NCBI GenBank assembly: GCA_003173865.1
Contig: PJMF01000021.1
Span: 1-55,103, forward strand
DNA: 55,103 nt
Source: Minisyncoccota bacterium
GTDB lineage: Bacteria > Patescibacteriota > Microgenomatia > UBA1400 > PJMF01
Direction of reading: 5' to 3'
Shown: piece after piece, positions 23,992 to 32,024 of the stretch
Position numbering within the stretch: position 1 is the first letter of the stretch
How the letters are laid out: each line of letters opens with the position of its first letter
Made by a program: the position numbers and the translations under genes
The notes under the pieces: generated by a model
What the model was told of the DNA's origin: nothing
The model's input: only the letters and a program-made list of their open reading frames with translations
Database searches by the model: none

Positions 23992-25680
23992 TTATCTGCG
24001 CCGAAACATTTTTTCTAGATCGCTTATCGTAAATATCATCGTTGTTGGCCTACCGTGTGGACAAGTAAAACGCTGTTCAGTTGTTGCTAATTGAGTAATT
24101 AATGCTTGCCGTTGGTGTTGTGAAAGGTAATCACCTGCTTTGACTGCACTGCGACAGGCAAGGTAAGCAATCGTTCGTTGTGAAACGCTATCAAGTGAGA
24201 CTGGATGACCGTCACCAGCAAAATCTTCGAGTAACTCAGCGAATAACTGTTGGAGATTGTGGCCTACATAGAGAAGCGGTACTTGGCTAATTTTAAAACT
24301 GTGTTCACCAAACGGCTCAACCTCAAAACCAATTTTTGCTAAAGTTGGGAGATGTTCACGCAACAGTTGAGCTTCAATAGCTGAACACTCAATCACCATA
24401 GCAGGATCGAGAACCGATGTGGCTTGTTGAAGTTGTTGAGTACGAAATGTCGTCAAAAATTGCTGGTAGAGAATCCGTTCATGAGCGGCGTGCTGATCAA
24501 TAATCATCAAGCCTGGTGGTGTTGCTGTGAGGAGATAAGTGTTGTCTATTTGCATGACTTCAGTTTGCGCAGGAGGTGTCACTTGCCAAGCATCGGTCAC
24601 ACTTTTGAGTAGGTTGCTCATTGGCACAGATGCCTTATTATCGTCGTGCAGCATGGCAAGTTCCGGAGGTGAAGGGGTGTAATGAAAGCTTAAGTCTTGC
24701 TGCTTGAGTGCTTGATCAACTGCTTGGGCGATGTTCTCTAAAATGCGTGCTTCGTCAACAAAACGAACGAGCTCTTTGCGGGGATGAATATTGACGTCAA
24801 TGACTGAAGGAAGAAGTTCAAGATGCAAGATAAACACTGGCTGTGTCCGGGGATCAAGAAGAGCACCAAATGTTTTTTTCACAACTGCCGTGAGAGCATT
24901 GTGATGAACTGGGCGATGGTTGACAAAGAGATACTGCTTTTGTTTTAGCTGGTGAGCAAGTTGTGGTGTGCCAACCAGACCAAAAATTCTCAGATTTTGG
25001 AAATGTGCATCAACATGAAGCAATGTTTGGGGTGATTGTTTAAAGAGATGTACGGCGCGTTCAAGGAGTGTTTGTTTTTTAGGAACGAAAAGAATCATTT
25101 TTTGATTGTGAGTAAATGCAAAGCTGACTTCTGGATGACTTAGCGCAGCGGCTTGAACTACTTCTATGATACGACGTAACTCGATGGCAGATGATTTTAA
25201 GAATTTACGACGAGCAGGCTGTTCTGCAAAAAGATGTTCGACCGTGATTGTGGTTCCGTTCGGCATCCCGACAGGAATTACCTCCCCGATGTGACCGTGT
25301 CTTACACTGATTTGATAACCTATTTCTGCAGAAGACATTTTACTTTGGATAGTCATGATGCTGACACTTGCAATACTTGCAAGGGCTTCGCCGCGAAAAC
25401 CAAAACTCTGTAGTGTATTGAGATCATCAATAGCAAAAATTTTGCTCGTTGTGTGACGGGTTATACTTAACTTGAGATCTTCATCATCCATACCAAAGCC
25501 ATCATCACTGACTGTGATATCTGCGGAACCACCGAGGGAAGCTGAAATCGCGATCTTTGTGGCTCCTGCGTCAAGACTATTTTCAATGAGTTCTTTGACG
25601 ACAATGGCAGGACGCTCAACGACTTCACCAGCGGCGATGGCTGCAATAACGGTAGAAGAGAGAGGACGAATAATTGACAT
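23992..25680 (-). CDS. mutL: DNA mismatch repair protein MutL
   Basis: 562 aa. GHKL ATPase N-terminus: IAAGEVVERPAIVVKELIENS, DDGFGMDDEDL, RHTTSKI and GFRGEALASIASV. The C-terminal dimerisation/endonuclease domain has DQHAAHERILYQ: the consensus DQHA-x2-E-x4-E, with the last Glu as Gln. ACRSAVKAG and CPHGRP are also present, so the domain is of the nicking type with one changed residue. The start lies 12 nt behind the mutS stop: mutS-mutL operon. Confidence 0.95.
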   Translation of the reverse strand: MSIIRPLSSTVIAAIAAGEVVERPAIVVKELIENSLDAGATKIAISASLGGSADITVSDDGFGMDDEDLKLSITRHTTSKIFAIDDLNTLQSFGFRGEALASIASVSIMTIQSKMSSAEIGYQISVRHGHIGEVIPVGMPNGTTITVEHLFAEQPARRKFLKSSAIELRRIIEVVQAAALSHPEVSFAFTHNQKMILFVPKKQTLLERAVHLFKQSPQTLLHVDAHFQNLRIFGLVGTPQLAHQLKQKQYLFVNHRPVHHNALTAVVKKTFGALLDPRTQPVFILHLELLPSVIDVNIHPRKELVRFVDEARILENIAQAVDQALKQQDLSFHYTPSPPELAMLHDDNKASVPMSNLLKSVTDAWQVTPPAQTEVMQIDNTYLLTATPPGLMIIDQHAAHERILYQQFLTTFRTQQLQQATSVLDPAMVIECSAIEAQLLREHLPTLAKIGFEVEPFGEHSFKISQVPLLYVGHNLQQLFAELLEDFAGDGHPVSLDSVSQRTIAYLACRSAVKAGDYLSQHQRQALITQLATTEQRFTCPHGRPTTMIFTISDLEKMFRRR

Positions 25681-25692
25681 AATACGTGTCGT

Positions 25693-28107
25693 TCACTTTT
25701 CTAGTTTTTTGAGTAGTGTTTTCGCTCGTTCGATGACTGGTTCTGGAATGCCCGCCAGTTGCGCAACAGCTAAACCAAAACTATGTGATGCGCCACCTTC
25801 ACGTAATTTGTACAGGAAAACTGGTTTTCCTTGATGTTCCGCAATTGCCATATGGAAATTCGCAATTTTGCCAGGCCATTTGTCGGCGAGTGCTTGCAGT
25901 TCGTGATAATGAGTTGCGAAAAGCGTCTTGGGTCCAAATTTCCTCTCTTTGACAAGCTCTTCGGCAATTGCCCAAGCAATGCTAATGCCGTCATATGTAC
26001 TTGTACCGCGTCCAATTTCATCCATGATCACGAGACTTTTCACGGTTGCGTGACGTAAAATGTGTGCCGTCTCCACCATCTCAACCATGAACGTAGAAAG
26101 ACCAGCTGTAATCATATCAGCCGCACCGCTGCGCACAAAAATTTGATCGGTAATTGTAATCTGCGCAACATCAGCAGGCACAAAACTACCAAGGTGTGCC
26201 ATCAATGTAATCAACGCAACTTGGCGCATAAACACTGATTTACCAGCCATATTGGGACCAGTGATGAGCAACAATTGAGGATTTTTAGTGCTCAAAGTGA
26301 CGTCATTAGGGACGAACTGCTGATCTTTAGTAATGTGTTCGATAACAGGATGACGGCCATTTTTAATGTTCAACTCACCACTGGCAGTTAACGTGGGGCG
26401 AGAGTAGTGAGCATATTCTGCGAGATGCGCGAAGTTTAGTAAGCAGTCGAGTTCTGCAGCTTGTTTAATCAAAGATTGCAGCGGGTGTAATGTTTCTAAA
26501 ACGTGTGCAACAAGTTTTTGAAATAAATCATATTCGCGTTTTTCACTTTCTGCATTCGCGGCGAGGATGATCTCTTCATGTTTTTTCAACTCTGGTGTAC
26601 TAAAACGTTCTGCGTTAACAAGTGTTTGTTTTCGTACAAAGTAACTTGGAACGTGTGTTAAGTTTGCGTTACTGACTTCGATGTAAAAACCAAACACTTG
26701 ATTAAATTTAATTTTGAGTGAAGTGATACCGGTTTTTTTTCGTTCAGTGGTCTCGAGCTCAACAATCCATGTCCGGCTTTTACTCGCAGTATGGCGCCAT
26801 GTATCAAGTTCTTGATCAATCCCTTCCAAGATGAAACCACCCTTATGTGGATCAATTGGTGGCAGCTCCGACAGCGTACGATTGATGAGATCAATTATTT
26901 GCTGAGCAATGGAAATACTGTGACCGTCAAAAAGAAAAGGTGATTGACTGCGTTTTGACACGTAAGTGATGTGCAGCATGGCATCCAGTGCGTGTGCCAA
27001 ATTTTTCAGATCTCGAGGATTACTTATTCCCAGATTAAGACGTCCAAGGAGACGTTCAACATCAATAACTTCTTTCAGGATACTTCTGAGTTCTTCTCGA
27101 GCAGTACGCTTTTGCACAAAAAACGCAACACTGTCTAAACGCTCTTCAATCGCTTCCTGGTCGGTTAATGGCTTCAGGATCCATTGTCGTAACAAGCGAC
27201 CACCCATTGCGGTGAGTGTATGGTCAATGGTTTGCAGAAAGGAGTGATGACGATGACCTTCGTGCAGGGTGGCAAATAATTCCAAATTCTGTATCGTTGA
27301 GCGATTCATCTTTAAGTAGTTTTCTTGCCAAATTGGCTGGATGGATTGCAGCCGCAGAGTATCAGTTTTTTGGGTGTATTGAAGGTAACTTATCAAGGCT
27401 GCTGCAGTTTCTAATGTAGTGGGAGCAATCTCGCCTGTTTGCGCGAGTTTTTTGGAAGGGAATTGTATATAGAGTTTCCATTCTTTTAGTGTAGATGTTT
27501 TAAATGCATCTACTGCTGGACAACTCGGAGAAAGCAGGATTTCAGCTGGTTGCAAACATGCGTGTAACTCGCTAAGGACTTGAAAGAACGTTTTGTCAGC
27601 GTCGAGACGAACTTCTCCAGCTAAAAATTCGCGAGTCAAAAGGTCAACAGCTGCTGCACCAACAATCTGATTTTTGAGACTCACACAAAGGACATAATTA
27701 TTTTGTTTCCGTTCAAGACTTTTTTCATCTAAAAGAGTTCCAGGAGTAATAACTCGAATGACTTCGCGCTCAACTAAATTTTTGCCATCAGGTTCAGTGA
27801 CCTGTTCGCAAATTGCGACTTTGTGACCTGCTTTTACTAACTTAGAAAGATACTGGTCTGCAGCGTGATACGGGACTCCACACATCGGAATACGGCCATC
27901 CTTGCCCCGTGCACGACTAGTCAGCGTGATTCCCAAAATGCGTGATCCGGTCACAGCATCATCTAAAAACATTTCGTAAAAATCACCCAACCGAAACCAA
28001 ACAATACAGTCTTGGTATTGTTTTTTGACTTGCAGATATTGCTGCATCATTGGAGTCGAAAACTCTACGTTCTCAAAATCTAACTCACTAGACATAGAAG
28101 TACGCAC
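25693..28107 (-). CDS. mutS: DNA mismatch repair protein MutS
   Basis: 804 aa. N-terminal mismatch-recognition domain with FRLGDFYEMF (the Phe-x-Glu wedge), then connector, lever and clamp. The ATPase carries LLITGPNMAGKSVFMRQVALI (Walker A, split), DEIGRGTSTYDGISIAWA (Walker B) and TLFATHYHEL. GTG 28107 overlaps the TAG of the upstream small membrane gene by 1 nt; ATG 28095 is an alternative start four codons in. Confidence 0.97.
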   Translation of the reverse strand: MRTSMSSELDFENVEFSTPMMQQYLQVKKQYQDCIVWFRLGDFYEMFLDDAVTGSRILGITLTSRARGKDGRIPMCGVPYHAADQYLSKLVKAGHKVAICEQVTEPDGKNLVEREVIRVITPGTLLDEKSLERKQNNYVLCVSLKNQIVGAAAVDLLTREFLAGEVRLDADKTFFQVLSELHACLQPAEILLSPSCPAVDAFKTSTLKEWKLYIQFPSKKLAQTGEIAPTTLETAAALISYLQYTQKTDTLRLQSIQPIWQENYLKMNRSTIQNLELFATLHEGHRHHSFLQTIDHTLTAMGGRLLRQWILKPLTDQEAIEERLDSVAFFVQKRTAREELRSILKEVIDVERLLGRLNLGISNPRDLKNLAHALDAMLHITYVSKRSQSPFLFDGHSISIAQQIIDLINRTLSELPPIDPHKGGFILEGIDQELDTWRHTASKSRTWIVELETTERKKTGITSLKIKFNQVFGFYIEVSNANLTHVPSYFVRKQTLVNAERFSTPELKKHEEIILAANAESEKREYDLFQKLVAHVLETLHPLQSLIKQAAELDCLLNFAHLAEYAHYSRPTLTASGELNIKNGRHPVIEHITKDQQFVPNDVTLSTKNPQLLLITGPNMAGKSVFMRQVALITLMAHLGSFVPADVAQITITDQIFVRSGAADMITAGLSTFMVEMVETAHILRHATVKSLVIMDEIGRGTSTYDGISIAWAIAEELVKERKFGPKTLFATHYHELQALADKWPGKIANFHMAIAEHQGKPVFLYKLREGGASHSFGLAVAQLAGIPEPVIERAKTLLKKLEK

Positions 28108-28457
28108 TAACTTCTCATTTGTTTCAATTGTGTGAAACCAAGGGCAAGGAAAGAGAATGCAATTAAATTAACAAAGCGATGGACTATCGATTCTTGGAAA
28201 ATATCACTCACGTGACCCATTTGCGCAAGAAAAGTCCCAAGAAAGAGAGTGTCAGCGAGATGATTGAGTGCCAAGATAGCTACCCCGAACGTAATAAACT
28301 GGAGTGCTCGACCAACAGTTCCTCCCAGTGCTGTTCTTAGCACGAGAAAAATCATGTATCCAGTGACAACTAAAGTAACTACGTCGATAAATACTTGGAC
28401 TTCTTTTGGAGAAATAAAATCATTTTGTGACGGATTAGAAACGAGTTCCATTTGCAT
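28107..28457 (-). CDS. Small membrane protein, 116 aa, upstream of mutS
   Basis: No family recognised. Three likely membrane segments: about residues 22-42 (VFIDVVTLVVTGYMIFLVL), 52-74 (LQFITFGVAILALNHLADTLF) and 93-112 (VHRFVNLIAFSFLALGF). I set the start at ATG 28457 because TAATAT (minus strand 28465-28470) lies 7 nt upstream: predicted leaderless. It shares a base with mutS, so mutS and mutL may be transcribed from this promoter. Confidence 0.7.
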   Translation of the reverse strand: MQMELVSNPSQNDFISPKEVQVFIDVVTLVVTGYMIFLVLRTALGGTVGRALQFITFGVAILALNHLADTLFLGTFLAQMGHVSDIFQESIVHRFVNLIAFSFLALGFTQLKQMRS

Positions 28458-28526
28458 ATAGCTAATATTAGATGCAATTATGATCAAAAAGTCAAGCTCT
28501 TACACATTTCTTATTGAATCATTACG

Positions 28527-28554
28527 TTGAAGTATGACACTATGAATATATAAT
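28527..28554 (+). promoter_or_regulatory. Promoter of the lipoprotein gene
   Basis: TTGAAG (28527-28532), 16 bp, TATAAT (28549-28554). The transcript would start near 28561 and include AGGAGG at 28584-28589. Confidence 0.6.
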
Positions 28555-28598
28555 TTTTAATTATTCGTAGGTTGACTCATGATAGGAGGGATATGAAC

Positions 28599-29102
28599 AT
28601 GAAACATCTTTTACTTATTGGAGCGAGTTCAGCATTTTTATTTGCTGCGTGTAATCAAAGTACGTCGATGACAACGACAACTGAAGCTTCGGCAACTCCA
28701 GAAGCAACTGAGATGCCTTCAGTCGTGCCATCTAGTTCCCCTATAGCCTCTCCAGCAGTCATGGTTCCTTCAACCAAGACGATTGCACTCTCTGCACAGA
28801 ACGCCTCGGGTCAGGGTGGTACAGCAGTATTGACATCAACCAAAGATGGCAAAGTAAGTGTAACTTTAACCTTAAAAGGTGGCAAGTTTACTGGTCCACA
28901 ACCTGCTCATATTCATGTCGGTTCTTGTCCAAATCCAGGGGCAGTGAAGTATCCATTAACAAACGTCGTGAATGGCAAATCAGTAACGATGTTGAACATC
29001 ACGATGAGCGAGTTGTTAGCATCGTCTGATAAACTTGCGATCAATGTGCATAAATCACCCAAGGAGATCAGTAACTACACTGCTTGTGGAGATCTGCAGT
29101 AA
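28599..29102 (+). CDS. Lipoprotein with CHRD-like domain, 167 aa
   Basis: Signal peptide MKHLLLIGASSAFLFAAC with lipobox FAAC (Cys18), then a Thr/Ser/Pro/Glu-rich linker (20-60) and a small beta domain. The beta domain has AHIHVGSCPNPGAVKYPL and INVHKSP, resembling CHRD (chordin-like) domains. It is predicted to be attached to the outer face of the membrane. ATG 28599 is preferred to 28593 because AGGAGG is then 9 nt upstream. CHRD assignment is moderate; the ligand is unknown. Confidence 0.8.
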   Translation: MKHLLLIGASSAFLFAACNQSTSMTTTTEASATPEATEMPSVVPSSSPIASPAVMVPSTKTIALSAQNASGQGGTAVLTSTKDGKVSVTLTLKGGKFTGPQPAHIHVGSCPNPGAVKYPLTNVVNGKSVTMLNITMSELLASSDKLAINVHKSPKEISNYTACGDLQ

Positions 29103-29105
29103 GAG

Positions 29106-29205
29106 GGTGTAAAAAACTCTTACACAAACGCTACGGTTTGTGTCATCTTCGAACAGTATCCTCTCTAGTAGTAAGTCAAAGTGGCTTTACTAGAGAGGAT
29201 TTTTT
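29106..29205 (+). promoter_or_regulatory. Hairpin series with terminator that contains the next gene's ribosome site
   Basis: GTGTAA/TTACAC (29107-29125) and ACACAAAC/GTTTGTGT (29122-29143) compete for the shared ACAC. Then ATCCTCTCTAGTA (29158-29170) pairs perfectly with TACTAGAGAGGAT (29188-29200), 13 bp, followed by T6. The ATG at 29206 begins right at the end of the T-run, and its ribosome site AGAGGA is inside the 3' arm. So the hairpin could end transcription, block translation, or both. Confidence 0.6.
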
Positions 29206-29445
29206 ATGGGAAGCGAACAACTTGCTTGTTTAGATGATACTTCGCGTCAAACATCACAAAGCTTAGAACGTTTTATTTTACTCTATGAAGAATTTTTGGC
29301 CGAAAATTTTTCTTTAAGTGTAGGAGATCAATTAAATAGCTATATTTTTATTTCCGATTTACGACTCACTCTAGCCAAATTGAATGGCATCAGTAGGCAA
29401 CTGCAAACGGAAGAGTTTGTACGTTGGGTCAAAACATTAATTTAA
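29206..29445 (+). CDS. Hypothetical protein, 79 aa
   Basis: No family recognised. Small, helical, soluble (LERFILLYEEFLAENF, DLRLTLAKLNGISRQL). Its ribosome site AGAGGA is buried in the hairpin at 29158-29200, see that entry. The next small gene starts 13 nt after its stop, so the two form an operon. Confidence 0.6.
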   Translation: MGSEQLACLDDTSRQTSQSLERFILLYEEFLAENFSLSVGDQLNSYIFISDLRLTLAKLNGISRQLQTEEFVRWVKTLI

Positions 29446-29458
29446 GTTGAGGAGAACT

Positions 29459-29770
29459 ATGGATCATGACTCTTTTCTCATACGTAAAACCGGTCAACAA
29501 CAAATGATTTTATTTGCTCAGCAAGGCGATAAAGAACGTGCATTGCAAACATATAGAAACACATTTGTTGATCTTAAGGAAAAACGCTCAATTGAAGAAG
29601 CCCGTGAGTTTCGGATGACTGTTTTAGCAACGTTGACTGCTCAGGTATTGCGGTACGAAAAATTATCTTATCAAGCACTGCAACGTAACTCACCCCAGGC
29701 TGACTTGCTCCAAGATTACGCTGCCCTGATGCGTGCCGTACGTAACCAAGTGTTGTATACGAAAGAATAG
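29459..29770 (+). CDS. Hypothetical protein, 103 aa
   Basis: No family recognised. ATG 29459 has GAGGAG just upstream, and the longer TTG frame from 29447 would run through that site. The protein is helical and charged (QQGDKERALQTYRNTF, SIEEAREFRMTVLATL), perhaps a TPR-like two-helix unit. Co-transcribed with the 79-aa gene. Confidence 0.6.
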   Translation: MDHDSFLIRKTGQQQMILFAQQGDKERALQTYRNTFVDLKEKRSIEEAREFRMTVLATLTAQVLRYEKLSYQALQRNSPQADLLQDYAALMRAVRNQVLYTKE

Positions 29771-29817
29771 ACCTCAAGTTTCTCGAAAACTGCGAACTCC
29801 TGATAGAATGAATGTAC

Positions 29818-30738
29818 ATGTCTAAAGTATTTACGCTCTTGGCCTTATTTATTCTCGGTTTTGTCGGTGGATGGTATCTCAATACACACCGAACACAAAT
29901 CGATCAATTTTTGACGTATTATCCCTGCAAAACGCCCATCGCGTATAAAATTGGGCGAATTGATCCGCAATTTCATTTGACACAAGAAGAATTTGCAGAT
30001 GATGTTGATCAAGCCGCAAAAGTTTGGGAGAAAAAATGGGGAAGTCAATTATTTCGTTATGATCCACAGGCAGAACTTTCGGTTAGCTTGATTTTCGATG
30101 GACGTCAAGCACAGAATTCACAAATTTCTACTCTAGAAAAAAAATTAAAAGGCGACGATCAAAAGTTAACCCCACAACTTGCCCAGTATCAACAACTTTC
30201 CGCGGATTTTAAGCAGAAACTGGCAAATTTTAACACTGAAGTGGCATCTTGGAATCAAAAAGGAGGCGCGCCGGCAGATGTGTATTCGAAGCTTTTTGCA
30301 GAACAAGAAGATCTGAAGAAACAAGCTACGCAGTTAAACAACATGGGTACTGCACTGCGCCAATCAACGTACGATTTTAACACTCAAGTAAGCCAGCTCA
30401 ACCAAAAAATTACTGTGTTTAATGACGAGCTGCAACTCAAGCCCGAAGAGGGCAAGTACGATCCGAATGTAGATACGATCGAAGTGTATTTAGCACCGAA
30501 TCAGCACGAAGTTATTCATACGTTGGCACATGAACTTGGTCATGCACGCGGCCTGGAACATGTATTGAGTTCGACGGCCATTATGTATGCGTACACTTCG
30601 CAAGCAATTACACCAAGTTCTGAAGACATGGCGGCATTAACAGAGGTTTGTCAGCCACAATCACTCGTAAAAAAAGAACTAGATATGTTCTCGACCGTAC
30701 TTCAACGTCTGCGACATCCAACTCAACTCAGTAAATAA
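29818..30738 (+). CDS. Membrane-anchored metzincin-type metalloprotease, 306 aa
   Basis: N-terminal anchor VFTLLALFILGFVGGWYL (residues 4-21). A coiled-coil/helical region follows (110-205). The zinc motif HELGHARGLEH (HExxHxxGxxH) lies near residues 238-248 and is followed by the Met-turn TAIMYAY. This is the matrixin-like (M10/M57-type) layout; the active domain should face outward. ATG 29818 is chosen over 29812 because TAGAAT (29804-29809) lies 8 nt upstream. Residues 97-200 sit inside the catalytic domain as an insertion between the N-terminal strands and the zinc helix, which is unusual. The 3' end overlaps the FMN reductase by 60 nt. Confidence 0.85.
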   Translation: MSKVFTLLALFILGFVGGWYLNTHRTQIDQFLTYYPCKTPIAYKIGRIDPQFHLTQEEFADDVDQAAKVWEKKWGSQLFRYDPQAELSVSLIFDGRQAQNSQISTLEKKLKGDDQKLTPQLAQYQQLSADFKQKLANFNTEVASWNQKGGAPADVYSKLFAEQEDLKKQATQLNNMGTALRQSTYDFNTQVSQLNQKITVFNDELQLKPEEGKYDPNVDTIEVYLAPNQHEVIHTLAHELGHARGLEHVLSSTAIMYAYTSQAITPSSEDMAALTEVCQPQSLVKKELDMFSTVLQRLRHPTQLSK

Positions 30739-31221
30739 ACGATCAAGTCGTTTTTCCCATTTTGCTGGGTCGACAAACTTGCCATCGATAATTTCTTTTT
30801 CGTCGTAGCCGACATTGACGTCACTCGCAGTTGCCACCAGACCCATTTTGCGGACGATACTCGTGAGATGTTCGATCATGCGCGCACCACCAAACTGTCC
30901 AGATGACACACCAACAAACGCTACTGGTTTATGAGTATATTCTTTTAAGTTGAGGTCGAGCATGTACTTTAAGCTGCCTGAATAGCCGTGATTGTATTCT
31001 GGTGCAACGATGATAAATGCATCGGCAGCCGTGACTTGTTGACGAAGTTCGGGATAATTGGCGGAGGTGCCTTCGTTTTCGAAGTTGAGATGGAGAGTCT
31101 GCGGACTGACCAACTCAACTTGAACATCTGGTTTTTTACTGACAAACTCACGCACAAACTCTGCTACGTGTGCTGTGTAGTTACCTTGGCGAGCTGATCC
31201 GGAAAAGATGAGGATGCGCAT
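30679..31221 (-). CDS. NAD(P)H-dependent FMN reductase family protein
   Basis: 180 aa flavodoxin-like fold. RILIFSGSARQGN is the FMN phosphate loop, VAPEYNHGYSGSLKYMLD the second FMN contact, and AFVGVSSGQFGGARMIEHL the third. The family includes chromate and quinone reductases; the substrate cannot be told. It is convergent with the protease (60-nt overlap, so the last 20 residues are encoded opposite protease codons) and divergent from the second antitoxin. Confidence 0.9.
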   Translation of the reverse strand: MRILIFSGSARQGNYTAHVAEFVREFVSKKPDVQVELVSPQTLHLNFENEGTSANYPELRQQVTAADAFIIVAPEYNHGYSGSLKYMLDLNLKEYTHKPVAFVGVSSGQFGGARMIEHLTSIVRKMGLVATASDVNVGYDEKEIIDGKFVDPAKWEKRLDRLFTELSWMSQTLKYGREHI

Positions 31222-31237
31222 ATTGACTTTCTTAAAA

Positions 31238-31261
31238 GTAATACTAAAATAAAAGTATTAC
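31238..31261. promoter_or_regulatory. Operator-like dyad of the second toxin-antitoxin pair
   Basis: GTAATACT (31238-31245), 8 nt, AGTATTAC (31254-31261): perfect 8-bp arms between the FMN reductase and antitoxin genes. A likely antitoxin binding site (inference). The sequence differs from the direct repeats at the first pair. Confidence 0.5.
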
Positions 31262-31283
31262 CAATATGTAAAGTAAAGAATAT

Positions 31284-31517
31284 ATGACAGTCATTACAAG
31301 TGTAACACAAAAAGGACAGATCACGCTACCAAAGTCATTTCGAGATAAACTTGGCATCCGTTACTTCGATAAAGTAGCAATTACGATTAGTGATGAATAC
31401 TTAAAGGTGGAGCCAACCAAAGATATTCTCGATTTAGCTGGGAGCTTCAAACCAAAACAGAGGAAGTCCGTGATGGGTGCACGCAAAGCAATGGCTGAAC
31501 AATATAAGAGAGGCTAA
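31284..31517 (+). CDS. AbrB/MazE-type antitoxin (second pair)
   Basis: 77 aa. TSVTQKGQITLPKSFRDKLGI is the AbrB swapped-hairpin motif (split: TQKGQITLPK then FRDKLGI), followed by YLKVEP. The basic C-terminus (KPKQRKS, ARKAMAEQYKRG) probably contacts the toxin. The toxin starts 1 nt after the stop. Similarity to the first antitoxin is limited to the DNA-binding core, so the pairs are not a recent duplication. Confidence 0.87.
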   Translation: MTVITSVTQKGQITLPKSFRDKLGIRYFDKVAITISDEYLKVEPTKDILDLAGSFKPKQRKSVMGARKAMAEQYKRG

Positions 31518-31518
31518 C

Positions 31519-31938
31519 ATGAAGTATGTAATTGATACAAATATTTTTTTGCGTGTCCTGATTAATGAGAATGAAAAAGTATTTCAAGACTGCGTAAATC
31601 TAATAAAAATGATTAAAAAAAATCAGATTCAGGCAGTGATGCCAGGGATTGTATTATCTGAAGTAGTCTGGACATTGGGGAGTTACTATAAATTTCCCAA
31701 AAAAGAAGTTTTAAAAGCAGTTGAGTCGATTCTTAATCTCAGTGGTCTGGAAGTTTTTGATGAGTATGACTATCGTGCGAGTCTACAACTCTATCGTAAA
31801 AAAAATGTGAAGTATATTGATACCTGTATCTGCACTTTTCCAGAATTAATCACAAAAAAATGGACAATCATCTCATATGACAAAGATTTTGATCAGCTTG
31901 GTGTAGTTCGCAAGCAGCCTGAAGAAGTTATGATCTAA
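31519..31938 (+). CDS. PIN-domain toxin (second VapC-like)
   Basis: 139 aa. ATG 31519 follows the antitoxin stop by 1 nt; the frame open from 31477 lies inside the antitoxin. VIDTNIFLRVLINE carries the first PIN Asp (D6). LSEVVWTLGSYYKFPKKEV resembles the Glu region of the first toxin (FELHFVLEKYYKFSKNEV), IDTCICTF is the third acidic site, and IISYDKDFDQL the last Asp. A ribonuclease toxin by family. Confidence 0.87.
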   Translation: MKYVIDTNIFLRVLINENEKVFQDCVNLIKMIKKNQIQAVMPGIVLSEVVWTLGSYYKFPKKEVLKAVESILNLSGLEVFDEYDYRASLQLYRKKNVKYIDTCICTFPELITKKWTIISYDKDFDQLGVVRKQPEEVMI

Positions 31939-32024
31939 ACGCAACTTGCACAATAAACTCAGTGACGACCAGATGAGAAAACATTTTTAGATCGAAAAAT
32001 TAAATTATTACAAGGATTAGTGAT

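Noticed and set aside
29140-29193. Serine-rich GTG-started leader peptide
   Set aside because: Eight Ser codons in 17, but they come from the hairpin arms themselves (AGT, TCT); there is no -10, no ribosome site and no serine-related gene downstream.
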